From Amaranthus tricolor (Eukaryota; Streptophyta; Magnoliopsida; Caryophyllales; Amaranthaceae), in assembly GCF_026212465.1 (NCBI RefSeq), contig NC_080048.1:36189700-36253699 (forward strand): DNA of 64,000 bases, in the 5' to 3' direction. The notes under the pieces were generated by a model, which worked only from the letters and a program-made list of their open reading frames with translations, was not told the origin of the DNA and did no database searches. This document shows positions 11,801-24,900 of this stretch, one piece after another. Position numbers and translations under genes: made by a program. Positions within the stretch are counted from its first letter, which is position 1. The number at the start of each line of letters is the position of its first letter.

Positions 11801-13470
11801 GTTTTGATTTTGGCCACATAATCATCCCAATAAAATCAGCACCAGCTTCAGCTGCAAGCGCAGCATCTTTAGCAGAAGTAATTCCACACATCTTCACTAA
11901 AGGCCGGTCTTTTTCATAATTCTTAGGTACAGGAGACATTTCCAATGAGTCAGAAGATGCCAACGCTTTTGTATTCCTTGACTTGAATTGTAGTCTTGAT
12001 AAATGTTGATCTTTCTTGCGCATTCCTGCAAGTGATGAATCAGAAATGGCGTGGGTTAACCAACCAACTTTCACGTAAACTATCACCTCAAGTTTTTTCC
12101 ATCTGACAAAACATGCATTCAAATATCGCAATGGTATCGTAGACTAGGCACAATGACTTGAGGATAAAATTAGAGATTTAAATTTGCCAAGTAGCTTGAC
12201 AAAAGATGAGCCTCCATCCATTTTAACTCAAGGCGATAAAGCCTGTTCCGTAAGCATTCAATAATCTACATTTCCATATTCTATTTTTTGTGATGGAACC
12301 TCTATCTTACTCATGTTCTTCAGCCAGTTGACACCAAGTTTAAGTAATTAAAAATTTTACTTCTATGACTACCAGACATAACATAACACCACCCCCAACA
12401 ACATTCCATTTCCCCAACGCTATAAAATTGCTCCCACGTATGCAGAGGGTTTTGGGGGTCGGATGTATACAACCTTACCCTTGTTAGTTATAACAAAGAT
12501 GTTGTTTTCGATTGACTTTTGGAAACAAACATCATTTGCAACTTCATATAAATAAGGAGTGCACATAATTTAATGAGTCATTTTGAAATAATTTTGTAAA
12601 GAAATTGCACAATTATGAAGAATCTATACAAAAAATGAATAAAGAATTTCAAAACAAATGTAAAAGAGATTCACACACCAAGTTGAAAGGTGGGAAAATT
12701 CTAATACCAATGTGGTATTAGACTATAAAACCCCACTGAAAACAATTGCGAGACAATATTGTTGATTGTAGATATTCTTGATTTCAAAGATAATCCGAAC
12801 CCTAACTATGCGGTGCACCCTAGCTTGATTCAAAAGAGAAATGAAAACCCCTAATATCCTCTCTCTAGAAACCCAAAGTTTATTTGTGGTCTTTCTAGAT
12901 CCCCAATTGAATGATCCAATCCAATACAAGATGCAATGCTTTGAAATGAGTATTTATATGTTTGTAATACAAGAGGAATGACCTAAGCAAGTCCTGTGCA
13001 AAACAGAAAATTTAGGCAGAAACTAGGCAGTAATAAGCAAGAATGACCAGGTCGAGCAAGCATCAGCTTAAGATTCTGATATTTGTGCACACTTGTTATA
13101 GTCATTTGCCATCAACTATATTACATATTCCACATCAAAAAGCACCATCAACATCATATAGGTTGAGCTTATGAGCTTATGCGTCACCACATCAAACAAG
13201 TTATATCAAATAAGGGACAAACATGACATTACATAACATTGAATGGAAATACAGAACAAACTGTAAATATAATTAAATGATACTATAATTACAGCAGAGT
13301 TATATCAAATGAGACAGATAACTGAACTACCAGGACAACCCAAAATAGCTACAAGCCTACAACCATAGTAAGAAGAAAAGGAAAATATTCTTCAAAAGAA
13401 GTAAAAAATTACCATCAAACAGCATGTTGGGTATATTTTTCGTGATTCCAAGATGACATTGCATTTCCAT
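8884..13470 (-). CDS. PAI1: Phosphoribosylanthranilate isomerase (tryptophan biosynthesis), plastid precursor
   Basis: Minus-strand exons: 13470-13413, 12025-11661, 11587-11424, 9109-8884. All borders are GT-AG and the phases close to 270 codons plus TGA, about the size of Arabidopsis PAI. The enzyme converts N-(5-phosphoribosyl)anthranilate to the carboxyphenylamino-deoxyribulose phosphate (TrpF step) in the chloroplast. Visible signatures: LVKMCGIT with catalytic Cys66, GADFIGMIMWPKSKR, VGVFVDDD, VQLHGNGS, DWILVDSVTGGSG with catalytic Asp190, and WLLAGGIKPDNV, DVSSGIC for phosphate binding. The first ~60 residues are basic and Ser-rich, fitting a transit peptide. They begin at ATG 13470 in a small exon after the non-coding 14.1-kb exon. 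The last intron (9110-11423) is 2.3 kb and non-coding. Confidence 0.93.
10263..10281 (+). repeat. Homopolymer of 19 G
   Basis: An uninterrupted G19 run inside the last PAI intron. It may be a length-variable microsatellite, or its length may be uncertain from sequencing. Confidence 0.9.
12430..12560. mobile_element. SINE-like repeat with the plant conserved 'Angio'-type 3' domain
   Basis: The block GGGTCGGATGTATACAACC followed by TTACCCTTGTTAG, ATAACAAAGATG and TTTCGATTGAC closely resembles the conserved 3' domain shared by many angiosperm SINEs. Weaker relatives appear at 1-75 and 45660-45750. It lies in PAI intron 12026-13412. SINE boundaries and a poly(A)/T tail cannot be fixed by eye. 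Confidence 0.45.
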
Positions 13471-14081
13471 AATAACTCTGAAATGGGAGATGATGTTAGC
13501 AACAATGTAGAAATTAGAATCAAATGCAATTAAGGCAGCTAAACAACCCCTCAGAAAAATCACTCCAATAGCATGATAACCATTTAAGCACCTTGCAGAT
13601 TTCAATCAACAAAAAAGTCGGTTTCCCTAAAACAGATTTATCTATACTCACTCCCTTTTTTTCTTCAAAATCCCTAGTTTACTGTATAAGGTCAATACTC
13701 AATACAAGTCAAGCATTAAACAAACTCAAAATTCTTCCCTGAAACGTTTCCAAAAAGTCCAATTCACATAAGAAACGATAATTTTTGCAATTCAAAAATT
13801 ATAATTATGCAATTTTCTACTTGTCATGCTATTAATCAGTAAATATCGATTAATAATCAATTCATCCCAAATCAAATTGAACAAATTGGTTATATTTTCA
13901 AGATTTTATTTTTAGAATAGAAAAGTAGGAAATCAAGCAAATAACACAAATATAATTTGCAAAATAATCCATTGAGGTAGTTTCTTATGTCCACCCCATT
14001 AAAGCACTAAAATCTCCACACAAAAAACTCAAATAACAACCAAAACAAAGGAATTAGGCATATAATTGAGGAATGATTTAC

Positions 14082-14165
14082 CAGAGAAGAGAAATGGTTG
14101 ATGAAAACAGAATTCAATGCAGTGATTTAGTTCCTAGGGTTCTTGCCTGCTTGCGTCAAGACTCA
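14082..14165 (-). other. PAI 5' UTR exon (putative first exon)
   Basis: On the minus strand the segment ends in CTTCTCTG followed by a good donor (GTAAATCATT) at 14081. It contains no ATG. It precedes the coding exon at 13470, whose acceptor (TTTCAG) is at 13479-13478. The transcription start is unknown; the 3' (high-coordinate) boundary given is approximate. Confidence 0.5.
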
Positions 14166-15973
14166 AGCGTCAAAAAAAACTGGCCTTAGTTCTTTTAAAA
14201 ATGAGCAGTAGCATCCCCCATTTGACTTGTCTCTTACCGAAATTTGTCGCACTTTTATAATTAGCCGCCAACCATATTTACTTCATCTATAGGAGTAGTT
14301 TTGTCTCAATTTATATATTTTTTAATTACATCTTTATTTAAAATTTAAATTTTTAGCAATTTTCGTACTGTCTTCACAATATTTTCTTATTTTCTTTTTC
14401 TTGACTTCCCATCAAATACTTACCAAATAAATTGTATTGGACGGAGGAAAAATATAAAGTGCTTAGAAACTTTGGAACATAATACGTGAATGATTATTAT
14501 ATTTTAAATTTTTAATAATGTGAGTCAAAAAGGATAGATGGAAAACCTGTTGGATGCACTTACAAGAATGTGAAGAGAAGTTCTCATTTATCATTTAGGG
14601 GTGTTCTATTTGTTATTCCCATAAAGAATTTTTTTATTTATGTCATAAATTTTGGACAAAAATAACCTTATTTATGGTCACTTTAATATTTTTATAATGC
14701 TTATGGACCTCACATATCTTTCATTAACTTCATTTTAATAATTTTATATTCTTTATGATCTCCACATGTTTCCCACTAACTTTATAAAAATATTTTTTTA
14801 TTAGTTGTGATCCCCATATTTTTTCCACTAACTTTCTTTTAATTATTTTTTTAATGCTTATGGTCCCTACTTTTCTTCCATCAAATTTATTATTCAATTA
14901 AATAATTTATCCAGTATCTAAAATATTCTATTTTTCTTAATTCTCGTGAACATTCCTTGTGGGAACTTCATTAAGAAACGGAGGGAGGGGGTAATTACTC
15001 TAAATTTATATTTTTTATTTTTAATTCTAACATTTAAACATAGTTAAATAAGATCTTATTTTATTCATCTCAATATAAGATTTATTAATATCTATTTTTA
15101 TAGTTGTTGAAAAATTGATGAACAAGTTTATCTTTGTATTCCTTTGCTAGCACCACTTTTGAGCCACAAGTGCAAGGGCAAACACACAAGGAGGGTCCAA
15201 TTATGGAGTTCATCCCATTATTTACAAAGACGCTCATAATAACTAATCATCGTCACTTGTTTAGGCACACAAAAAAATATTCTATAGGACTTCATTGATT
15301 TGGAGACCATGTTCAACTAAGATATGTTTTTTAAGGATAGTAGATCAAAAGGGTGCATTCAGACATTGAGTATGTTTTGTATCCAAGTCATGAGCCCATA
15401 CAGCAAAGTCATAAGATGTTGCATCGTACGAGATTAGAATTACCATTGAGAAAACCAAATTTATTGTTTGTTTCAAAAGTGTTTCTGACATATTAGTCAA
15501 TCAAACCTATTCACCATAGTTGTCGCCACATATCAAAGATAGATTGTTTGACAAATCTTAGAGCAATCTCATATTCCCATTCATGTTTTTTTTGTTCACC
15601 AAAATGAAAATGTGATAAAAGTGATCCTCACCTATTTACAAAATTTATAAGCTCAAAAAACCATGAGGTGGTAGAAAAAAAGGCATAGAACACAAATTGT
15701 ATGTTTTTTTTTTTGACAACAATAGAACTATTCTTAATAGAATTAAATTATAAAATAAAATTAAACTATCATGTATTTTTGATGAAATAACCTGATTATC
15801 GTGTAGATTTTTCCTGCGAACATAATAACAATAGCATATCTTATGTTTCTAAGGTTTATATCATCTTCCTCATTAACTAAGTGAATTTAGTGTTGAGTAT
15901 TTAGAGCATGTAGGACATATCCAAAGGCTTAAAGCATAGACTAAGTAAGAACGTAACAACGGAACCAAAACAC
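14166..15973. other. Intergenic, repeat remnants, no gene seen
   Basis: AT-rich DNA upstream of PAI. The strand-reversed Stowaway-type end CTCCCTCCGTTTCTTAATGA lies at 14968-14990. From about 15100 the sequence reads like the left part of an older repeat that continues at 17921 and is split by the solo LTR. No open frame resembles a known protein. Confidence 0.4.
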
Positions 15974-15978
15974 ACGTG

Positions 15979-17915
15979 TGTTAGCTGCATTTTATTCATA
16001 TTTTATCCCCATTATTTGGCTTTATTGTATTGGAATTTTGCATAACTATACTTGCTTTATTTGAAATTTTACGCTTCGTTGGGTATTTTGGTGTTTTTGT
16101 GCATTTTAGGTAATATTCGTCAAAATCGATCACTAAACTCTAAAAGTTCAAGTAATCAAAGTCTTGATGACCCAAGTCAAGGAAACAAGAGCAAAAGGAG
16201 CTAAAGTAGACCATTCTAAGTCCACTTGGCCAAAATTGGGTCGAGCCAAGCTTGCTCGAGCATACAAAAAACTTGTATTAGAGATAGAAACTGAGCAGGA
16301 CCATCCTGAAGGCCGCTCGACCCGGTCTAGCGATGTTGGCTCGGGTCGAGCGAAAGTACTATTCACTTCCAGTAGCTTCAGAATGTCGACAGAAGCATTT
16401 TCAATGGGTTGAGGGAGCTCGCTCGGTCGAGCGAAGCCTTTTTTGGTGACTGCTTTGTTTTTAAAGATTTTGACCTGTGCACCTAATGCTCGCTCGACCA
16501 GGTCGAGCGAGATGGGCGGCGGCAACTTTTGCGATCTTTTTAAATATCATTCGAGGTTCAATTATATTTGTTGCTTCTAACTGTTGCTGCCAAGACTGCT
16601 AGCCACCCTACCCTATCCATTAGGGGTGGCACCCCCTTCCTACAACCTAGGGGTGGTGGAGCAATCATGAAACCACCACCACCCCACTTGTTTTTGAAGT
16701 CTATAAATAGAGAAGAGGAAGATGGAGCTAGACATCTCAGATTTCACCCTTCATTTTCAGTAATTTCTATGTATTCTTCATAACTTTGCTTTCATTTCAA
16801 TTAAGAATTAGTGTTCAACATAATTTCCCTTTCAATTCAATTTAGTACTTCCAATATCCAATTACAATCTTGACTTTATCCTTTATTGTAATATTTTTGC
16901 AACTTGGATCCTTCAACCATTGATGTATTATTATTGAAGTTTTTGGAGGGTATTACATGTATTATTATTGAAGCTTTTGGAGGGTATTACTTTGAATCAT
17001 CAACTCATCTTGTTCATCCTTAGATTGAACCTAAAAGAATAAATTCTATCTTTGCTTATATTGTTTTCAATTCATGTCACTAAGTTATCTTTGATTGTTT
17101 GCCTTTAGTTTCATATATTCATGCTTGTAGTTCTTCAACTTATATTGCACTCATCTCTTTAGGATACTCTAGTTTAATTTATTCATCTATGGTTCTTGGC
17201 TTGTTTGCAATCTACAATTTCAATATGAGTATGAGTGAGTAGTTTGTTTTGGCTTTGGCTAGGCATTATCACCATATATGTAGTTTGAATTGCTTTCTTT
17301 ACCTTTGGCTTGGTTGTGTTGTTTATGGTTTAAGATGGATTTTGCTATCATGTTGTAGTGTCGTTGAATTGAGGGCGAGAGTCGATTTTTAACGATAATC
17401 TACGCTTAAAAGTTAAGACATCTCCATGAGAATAGGTAGATGCTTTGATTGGAAATGTTGAATGTGTACTTCATGTCTTAAATTATGCTTAGTTCCATGA
17501 GAATAGGTAGTTGAGTATGTTTTAGGAAGTTTTTGTTGCTCGAGAGAGAACATTAGTACTTATGATAGGTTCTTCCCCATAACAAAACATCCATGATTTT
17601 AGGTTAAAGTTTTGTAAACACTACTTTGGTGAGAAAGCTTAACCTATGCCTCTTAGCTTATTGATAATTTTATCCTTGCTTTATTTCATTGTATCGTTAT
17701 TTACTTTTATGCTTTATTTTCATTAAGTACTTTTAATGCTTGCTTTAATTATTTCTATCTTCAAACATCTTATTATACGTTTTCGAACACACTAATAGAT
17801 CGAGAAACTATTAACTTAACCCCCACTCCCTGTGGATTCGACCCGTACTTGCAGTCGTACTAAACTACGTTGTGCACTTGCAGTATTACTATTGAAGGAC
17901 GTAAAGTCTCGATCA
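15979..17915 (+). mobile_element. Solo LTR (Ty3/gypsy-type) with 5-bp target duplication
   Basis: Starts TGTTAGCTGC, ends AAGTCTCGATCA, and is flanked on both sides by ACGTG (15974-15978 and 17916-17920), so it is a complete 1937-bp LTR left by LTR-LTR recombination. Near its end is CTCCCTGTGGATTCGACCC and GTGCACTTGCAG, strings I associate with the 3' ends of plant gypsy (Athila/Tat-like) LTRs. It holds GCTCGA-rich inverted motifs (16213-16512) and a 34-bp tandem duplication (16923-16990). No internal region remains. Confidence 0.8.
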
Positions 17916-17920
17916 ACGTG

Positions 17921-18830
17921 CTCGACCAAGATGCTTGTTCGAGCACTATGTTGCTCGTTTGAGCACATCAGTGATGTTCTAGCAGTTTGTTTCCAAAGCT
18001 ACAGTCTGATGGTTTGGGCATGTGCTCGTTCGAACACTTAAAAAATTTCACGTTAGAAAGTTTCTGGTAGTGATTTTGGTTCATGCTCGTTCGAGCACTT
18101 TGGAACAGAACATTTGTTCGTGAATCAAAACTTCATTTTATGGAGTGTTGTATTGTTATGAACTAATGTTTTACATGATATAATTAGTAAATGAATTTGG
18201 ATGAATCATTGCTACGTTACTCTATAAGTAAGAATTGGTGCATGAAATCATTTACACTTTGATTACATCTTGAACAACAATTTCTGAGTTCATCTTTCTA
18301 TGTCTCTTGAAACATAAAAGAGAGTTATAAACTCTTTTATTGTTTTTCTGGTTTTAATCTCTACATAAACACATAATCATTTAATTCAATCGGTTAGTGC
18401 TAATTGGTTGATGTGATTGATTGTATCTCGTTGTGAATTCCCGGTCTCACAACCCAAGTACCTTTGTGGTAAAAATATCACAAAAAGAAAGTATCGTAGT
18501 CGCCTTCAATCTATATCAAGGTTTTTGGTGACGTTCATCGTCGCAAACCAATCTTCTTTACGGTGTTGTTCATTTCACGGTTCAATCAAAGCAAGGAGTC
18601 CATTGCCATATACAAAGGTTCCGCATTATTATTTCTAATAGTTAGAAACATAAAAACTTTACTTAGTGTATCCTAGAGTCGGTGTTCTTCTCTGTAGTCG
18701 AGGGCGCACTGTAATCATCTCGTGTGGAACTATTATTAGGTTGGTGCACACTTAAATAGTGTGGATTAAGTCCATACAAGACTCTCATAGCAAGAACACT
18801 AACTATTCTTTGAATCATGATTCAGGATGA
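17921..18830. repeat. Older repeat rich in GCTCG/CGAGC motifs, split by the solo LTR
   Basis: Short motifs such as GTGCTCGACC, TGTTCGAGCAC and GCTCGTTCGAGC recur at 17921-18105, next to transcribed-LTR-like text further right (GTGGAACTATTATTAGG and similar). Removing the LTR at 15979-17915 and one ACGTG copy rejoins this block to the sequence ending at 15978. Class is uncertain (probably LTR-derived). Confidence 0.4.
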
Positions 18831-18979
18831 GCAGTTGAGCACTGATACAACGAGAAAACATTGCTACCATGAAAATCAAATGTAAAGCTCAAATTTGGAT
18901 GCGGTTATTCTGTATTCTTAGGCGCAAAATAGGCTAGCGGCTGAATGTGTGGCTGACACAGATTGAACCACATAGAATG

Positions 18980-21900
18980 TTACACAGTCTCTCCGATAGA
19001 CACTTCCATAGGCTCCTGAGTGGCGCTGGATTCAACAACTTCACCAATCTTGGGAAAGGGTATGGAAGCACAGCAATGGTAGTAACCGTTATTATCGAAC
19101 ACAAATCTTTGTGAAAGATGAGCTTCTCGGATGTGATAGTCACCCCATAGTTCAGACCCAAATTGCTCAAAAATGCCTCTGGCATCAAACGTGTCCCTTT
19201 TGTTTCTATTAAACCTGCTACAACAAGAGTTAGTCATCACTTGTATGGAAGTATACACGTTAGAAGAAAATTAATATGCTGATAAATTTACAACTTTGAA
19301 GAATCCAAATATAAAAACATCTTCATTGAACAACAAACTTGAATAACATTGAGTCGGAGCCCGGACCTCTTCCCTCCTTTTCTACTGATTGTATTCATCA
19401 CAGTAGCATGCAACTGCAAATTAACGGAGCAAGACTTATATCAGAGTCAAGATGAACCAAATTACATTCTGTCATACAAAGCAAATTAAGATTGCAAAAG
19501 AAAGACCTGTGTATCTAAGGAAAGAGAATTTACGATTAAGAGTGTTCATTTTTCAGTTGCATTTTTCAGTTGCATAAACTTCCAAAGTCCTTGTACACAC
19601 ACTGATATGCATGATGTCACAGTCAATGACCTAAGCAAATACTAGATGGTTTCGGACATTGCAAAACTGAATACGAGTGTAGTCATAAGCACTCATGCAC
19701 TGCTTTCTATGAGCATGAACATATACCATTATTCAAATACAGGTAATAAGTAGAAAAGGAATTTTGGAATCATGGTTAAATGTATGAGTAACCTTCAATA
19801 TCAACATGGAATTCCAATGGATATAGCCAAGGAAAATATCAATTATAAATCCACATCCCTCCCTCTATTTCAAAGCTTTTAACATTAAGCATACGTTTAA
19901 AGGAATTAGAGAAATCATTCTTGGTAAAGAGCAAAATATAAGGGTAATCATACATTGGTTGGCTTTTGAACAACCATTACAATCATAAAATCTTAAACTT
20001 TGAATTATTCTTTAGGAGATCTGAAACACTTGTTTTTCTTACTAATTACTAATTAAGAAATACGCCCTCTGTCCCGCTCATTTTGCATCAGTTGCAAAAT
20101 GGGTGAAATTCAGAGGAAATGAAAATTTGGTTGGAGGATGAGACAAAAAATCAAGTGGAGAATAAAAATGAGTAATTATGATAAAGAGAGTATAATTTAG
20201 TGGATGAGATTAAGAGAAAGAGAGTGAGACCATTGTCAAAAAAGAAAAGAAGCCAAAGTTAGTGGGACATTTTAAAATGGAACAGCTGGTCTCCCGAGAG
20301 ACCGTCTCTTTGAGAGACGCCTCTCAGACCCAATCCAACAAAGCTCAACGCATATTCTTACTCTACATTTTCCTTTATGGGCCTACCCAATTCCAATTAG
20401 AGATGGTCTCTCAAAGAGACCGTCTCACAAGAATTTGTGAAAATGAAAAGTAGTTGCAAAATGAGAGGATAGAATACTGACTTCAAAATTATAATTGTTG
20501 AGAATCGGTCCTTGTCTTAGTTGGAGAGCAAGTACCACTTTTCCTGAAAGGTCCTAGGTTCGATCCTCATTTAGATCTCTCCATCCCCAGCCGACCCAAT
20601 AATAAAAAAAGAAAAAAAACACAAACTAATAATTAATTGCAAGTAATCCAATAATCATATTTCATTTAATTTTTAGTGCTTACATGGTTAATTTCTAATG
20701 TTCATGTGTTTGTCAATCTTTTTTTCATGAATATGCTAATGAGTTATGACTTATGAGGCATAAAATTCTAGTTCTTTTAGCTGAACAGGTAATGAATAAG
20801 CTCAAAGACAAAAAGTAAATACTCAAACTTAAAAAGTTAACTTCACTGTGGACATCAGAATATGGAAGATAACTTCAAAATATAAGCCCAACAAAATCAA
20901 AAGATAAAAAAGGAGGAAAAAAGACAACACAGAAAGGCACATGTTATAATGATGTATGAAAACAGAAAGGTGCTTATTTTACAGAAATTAAACAGAAAAC
21001 AAGGCATAAGATAATTTACCTTCAATTTTTGCTGCTTATCTTTCTCTAGAACTAGCCCAGCTTTGACATAAGCATCAATAATGATTTCTATTGCAGTTGA
21101 GGAAATAACGAAGTTCTTTAGTAAGTGACTAAGCAATGAATATTAAAGTAATTATTCTCAAACTTTATGTGTAAAGGAAATAATGTTAGCGGTTTATGTT
21201 GGGATTAAGGCTTTGGCCGTATTTTGGATACGACATGCACGTAAAAGTCGCCCTTCATCGCCTATTTCTTCAACAGGAATATAAAGAACTTGAGCTTTGG
21301 CAGGTGATCCTTTCATGCAGTTCTGGAATCACAATCAGTTAACTGAACAGATGGCTCAAGATAATCAGTGTAAGAAATATGATGTCCGGCAGGAGACAAG
21401 AATAGAGAAATTAGAAACCCAACTCCATTGAAAGCTCTCTTTCAAGGCCACCAATGCTCTGGCAGCCTAGGGTTTGCCTTTAAACACACTAACAAATTCT
21501 CAGATTTTAAACTGTATAACTCCGAAAAATCTTACCAAACCCTTTAGTCTAACAAACAAAGGTCGATTGCCCAAGACCTCTGCTAATTCAGAGGAGACAT
21601 TCTGCATCAAAGCACCAAATAATATTAAAATGGGAATGTTTAAGAAAAAGCAATCACCGTAGATTCAGCAAATAGTACCTGCAAAACCTGCATTGCTGCA
21701 TGGATGCGTTCTTTATTCCATAACTTCAGCATAAGTACAGTCAAGTGAAAGGTCTTTACTTTATTGAATATAGATCTATCAATTCCCAAATCTGCCAACA
21801 AAAGACTGCCACATATCAGAGTCTAGAAAAGTACAAATACAAGGTACAAGCTGATAAATGCTTACGTTGTCAAGAAAGTTTAACAAAATTTCCATTATCA

Positions 21901-24900
21901 ACATTATCCAATTTTTCAGGTAGGGCTCCTACATAAACAAGGCATGGAATAACAACTAAGAGCCAAGAAGCAATATTTAGTCCCTTGATTTGATAAATAC
22001 AACAACAATGCCAGATCCCTATTTTGATAAAGAACAATAATTACAATTAAAGACACTTAAACAATTTATTAGAAATCGGCTCATCTGCATCCAAACTTTT
22101 CTTTTTATACAAGTTATTGACCCTTGGTCAGATAAATTTGAAAACACATTTCTCTATGTTGCATCAACCTTCTATGAACCTTTGACTCCTTAACCTTCTG
22201 ATGCAGGATAAGAGTAAATTCAAGATAGGAAACGCATCATTACTGAGGAGGACAAAGTCACAAAGTACATAAAAACGAAAAGAGACGATTGTTATTGGAT
22301 CTATACATAAGCCGATCAATTAAGCACACTGTGCAGAAACCAGGGGGCAAAGAAACATCTCTTACCAGATGACTTCGATATTTTAGGTGCATAGCTTACA
22401 AGAGGTACGTCCGTCATATCCACCTTAATATTACTTGAATCAGCAACCTTAAGTTTGATAGCTTCTTCTGGTGCTTTTTTGGCTTTATCATTCATTTCTT
22501 CATCTTTTGAATTCTCTTCGGTTAAATCAACATCCATAGTCTGATCTGCACCTTTGGAATCAGAATCTCCCAGTATGGTGGACTGAAATCTGGTGAGCTT
22601 TTCAACCAGTTCAGTGTGTGTTGCTAACGGAAGTGAGATGAAGTGAGAATAATTCAAAGTTGGACTCTTAACAGCCTGCCAAGACAAAGAAAATGATGCA
22701 ACTCAATGTTTATAGCATATATCTAACATGGGGCTTCACGTGCTGGAAGAAATATTTGGCTTATAAGCCAATACTTCCGATTGTTCGGACGAACCAACAA
22801 CTCTAGCTAACAGCTTTGACGAATAAGCATTTGTGAAACACACTCTGAACTAATGTGTGTCAGTAGGTATGCAATAATGAGAAGGGAAATAACTGGCACA
22901 AATCTACTAAGAGCTCCTGGAATATAGATATTTTTGGATCTAGTATGTTGTTAGTAGGTATGCAAACTGACCATCGAAGGCATGGGCCAGGGAGACAGAA
23001 CACAGTGAGACTAGCCTCAAATCAATCAGAAAAAGTGCCCTCAAAGCCTAACCAAAAATTACACTAGGAGTTAGGACATTCATCTTCTTGCATGTACTGT
23101 TGACTAAGCGAAAAATTATAGGCAGAAAGAACTTAGTTGTCTGATCTGAGATATCTAGTAAGAAAAACTGTAAAAGCGTAAAACTCAGCAACAAAATTTC
23201 TTAAATGATAAACAAAAATCCAATTCTCACTACAACAATGTGAAACCATGCCATTTCCATTAACTAACCTCGTCAATAACAGCTTGAATTTTTTCAGAAG
23301 CTTTGGTAATTGCATCCATGCAGTCACCTCCAATAACTGAAACATGGATTATAGTTAGCTCATGAGAAGGAAAATAGACAAAAGATTTGTAGAAATTACA
23401 TGCTTTCTAAGAAACGAAGATTAGGTACTAAAATCATGTACAATCCAAGAGGTGATGAAAGCTGCTGGAAATTCATTTACAAAATCCATCACTCCGTAAT
23501 AAAAGCTTACGAGTTTTTATACTTCTGTTAAGAAAAGGAACGTAAATATTTCAGCAATCTTTCGTGAACGGAAAAAATTCAGCACCTTAATTTAAAAAAA
23601 AAGTACATGAGGACAACTCATCATGCAAGGCTGCATCCTCAATTTAATTTTCGCGTGTTCGGGTGATGAGTTATATCAGAAGTGTTGGGTCATGGGCAGC
23701 TTTATTTTTATTAATGCCAAATTAGACAGATTAGAAAGTGTTGTGACCTGTGACCATAGTACAAAATATCGACCACATCACCAAATTGTGACCGTATTTT
23801 AAAGCTTTTTGAACTTATTACCGAAATATTGGCCACGACAACCGTGTTATAATCCGCATTGACCACAAAGCAGTTTCACGATCAAGAACATCACATGTCC
23901 GTGACAGAAACCGCATTTTGCACTATGGCAGCTATAAACTTATGTTTTCAAAGGTCAAATTTGTAGCTTAGCAAGTACTGTAGCCCCCTCCCAAGAAACA
24001 GAGTTGGGCACGTTGATGCGGTAAGGACACGCAACAAGAACACCGAAGCCGTTATCCCATTTCCACTACTATGATGTTGAAAGGACGGGTGCACAAAAAT
24101 AATAACAATGCAAATTACCAAAGCCTTAAACCCAAAAGGTTGGGATCGGATAGATGAACCATAAATGAGTTGCAATAGTCGTCCAGATAAACAGATCTTC
24201 TCCATTCTTCCGATTATCTACCCTCTCAACCTGTAAATCGAGGTTTTATGTATCGGTAATATTCGATCTTTCTCTCCTCTTTCAAAATCCCCTAAGCTCC
24301 AACCAGGCCTGGTGAAGACCCTGTGCAAGCTGGTCTTCAGCACAGAACCCAAAATTCAATGGGGCCTCATTTTATAAGGTGTGCAATTCATATCAATGCT
24401 TAAGGAGTAGCACAGTTGGTAGTCTTGCAATAATGTAGCCTAATGATGAAATGGATTGAATGGTTTTGTGCTCAAATCCCCCTTACAACTCATTAGATTA
24501 GCTTTAGTTTTTTTTTTTCCTTTCATTTTCTTTTCTTTTTTAATATTTTAGTTCTAAAACTAGTTAATACTTCTTCATTATTAATTATAGATATAATTAT
24601 TTTCTTATTGTACCAACTTAGTATAGAATGTTGATGAATAAGAATTTAAAACATGAAATCAATTTGTATACTATTAGTAATTTTATGGACCCCTAATTTA
24701 AAAAAATTTGTGATATACTCCCTTCATTTTTTTAAGTTGTTGGTAATTTAAATTTAAAAAAATTTAACAACCAAACTTAATGTTTGAATATATGTATAAT
24801 AAAACTAACTTTTTAAGAAAATGTATTTTTATGCAAATTGTTCAATAATACTTTTATCGCTTGGTTCCTAATGAATTTTCGATATTAATGATCAAAGTTG

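Noticed and set aside
18934..19188. Second minus-strand frame over the last ASCC1-like exon
   Set aside because: Overlaps the conserved REAHLSQRF..CCASIPFP frame, which fits the family and splice phase.
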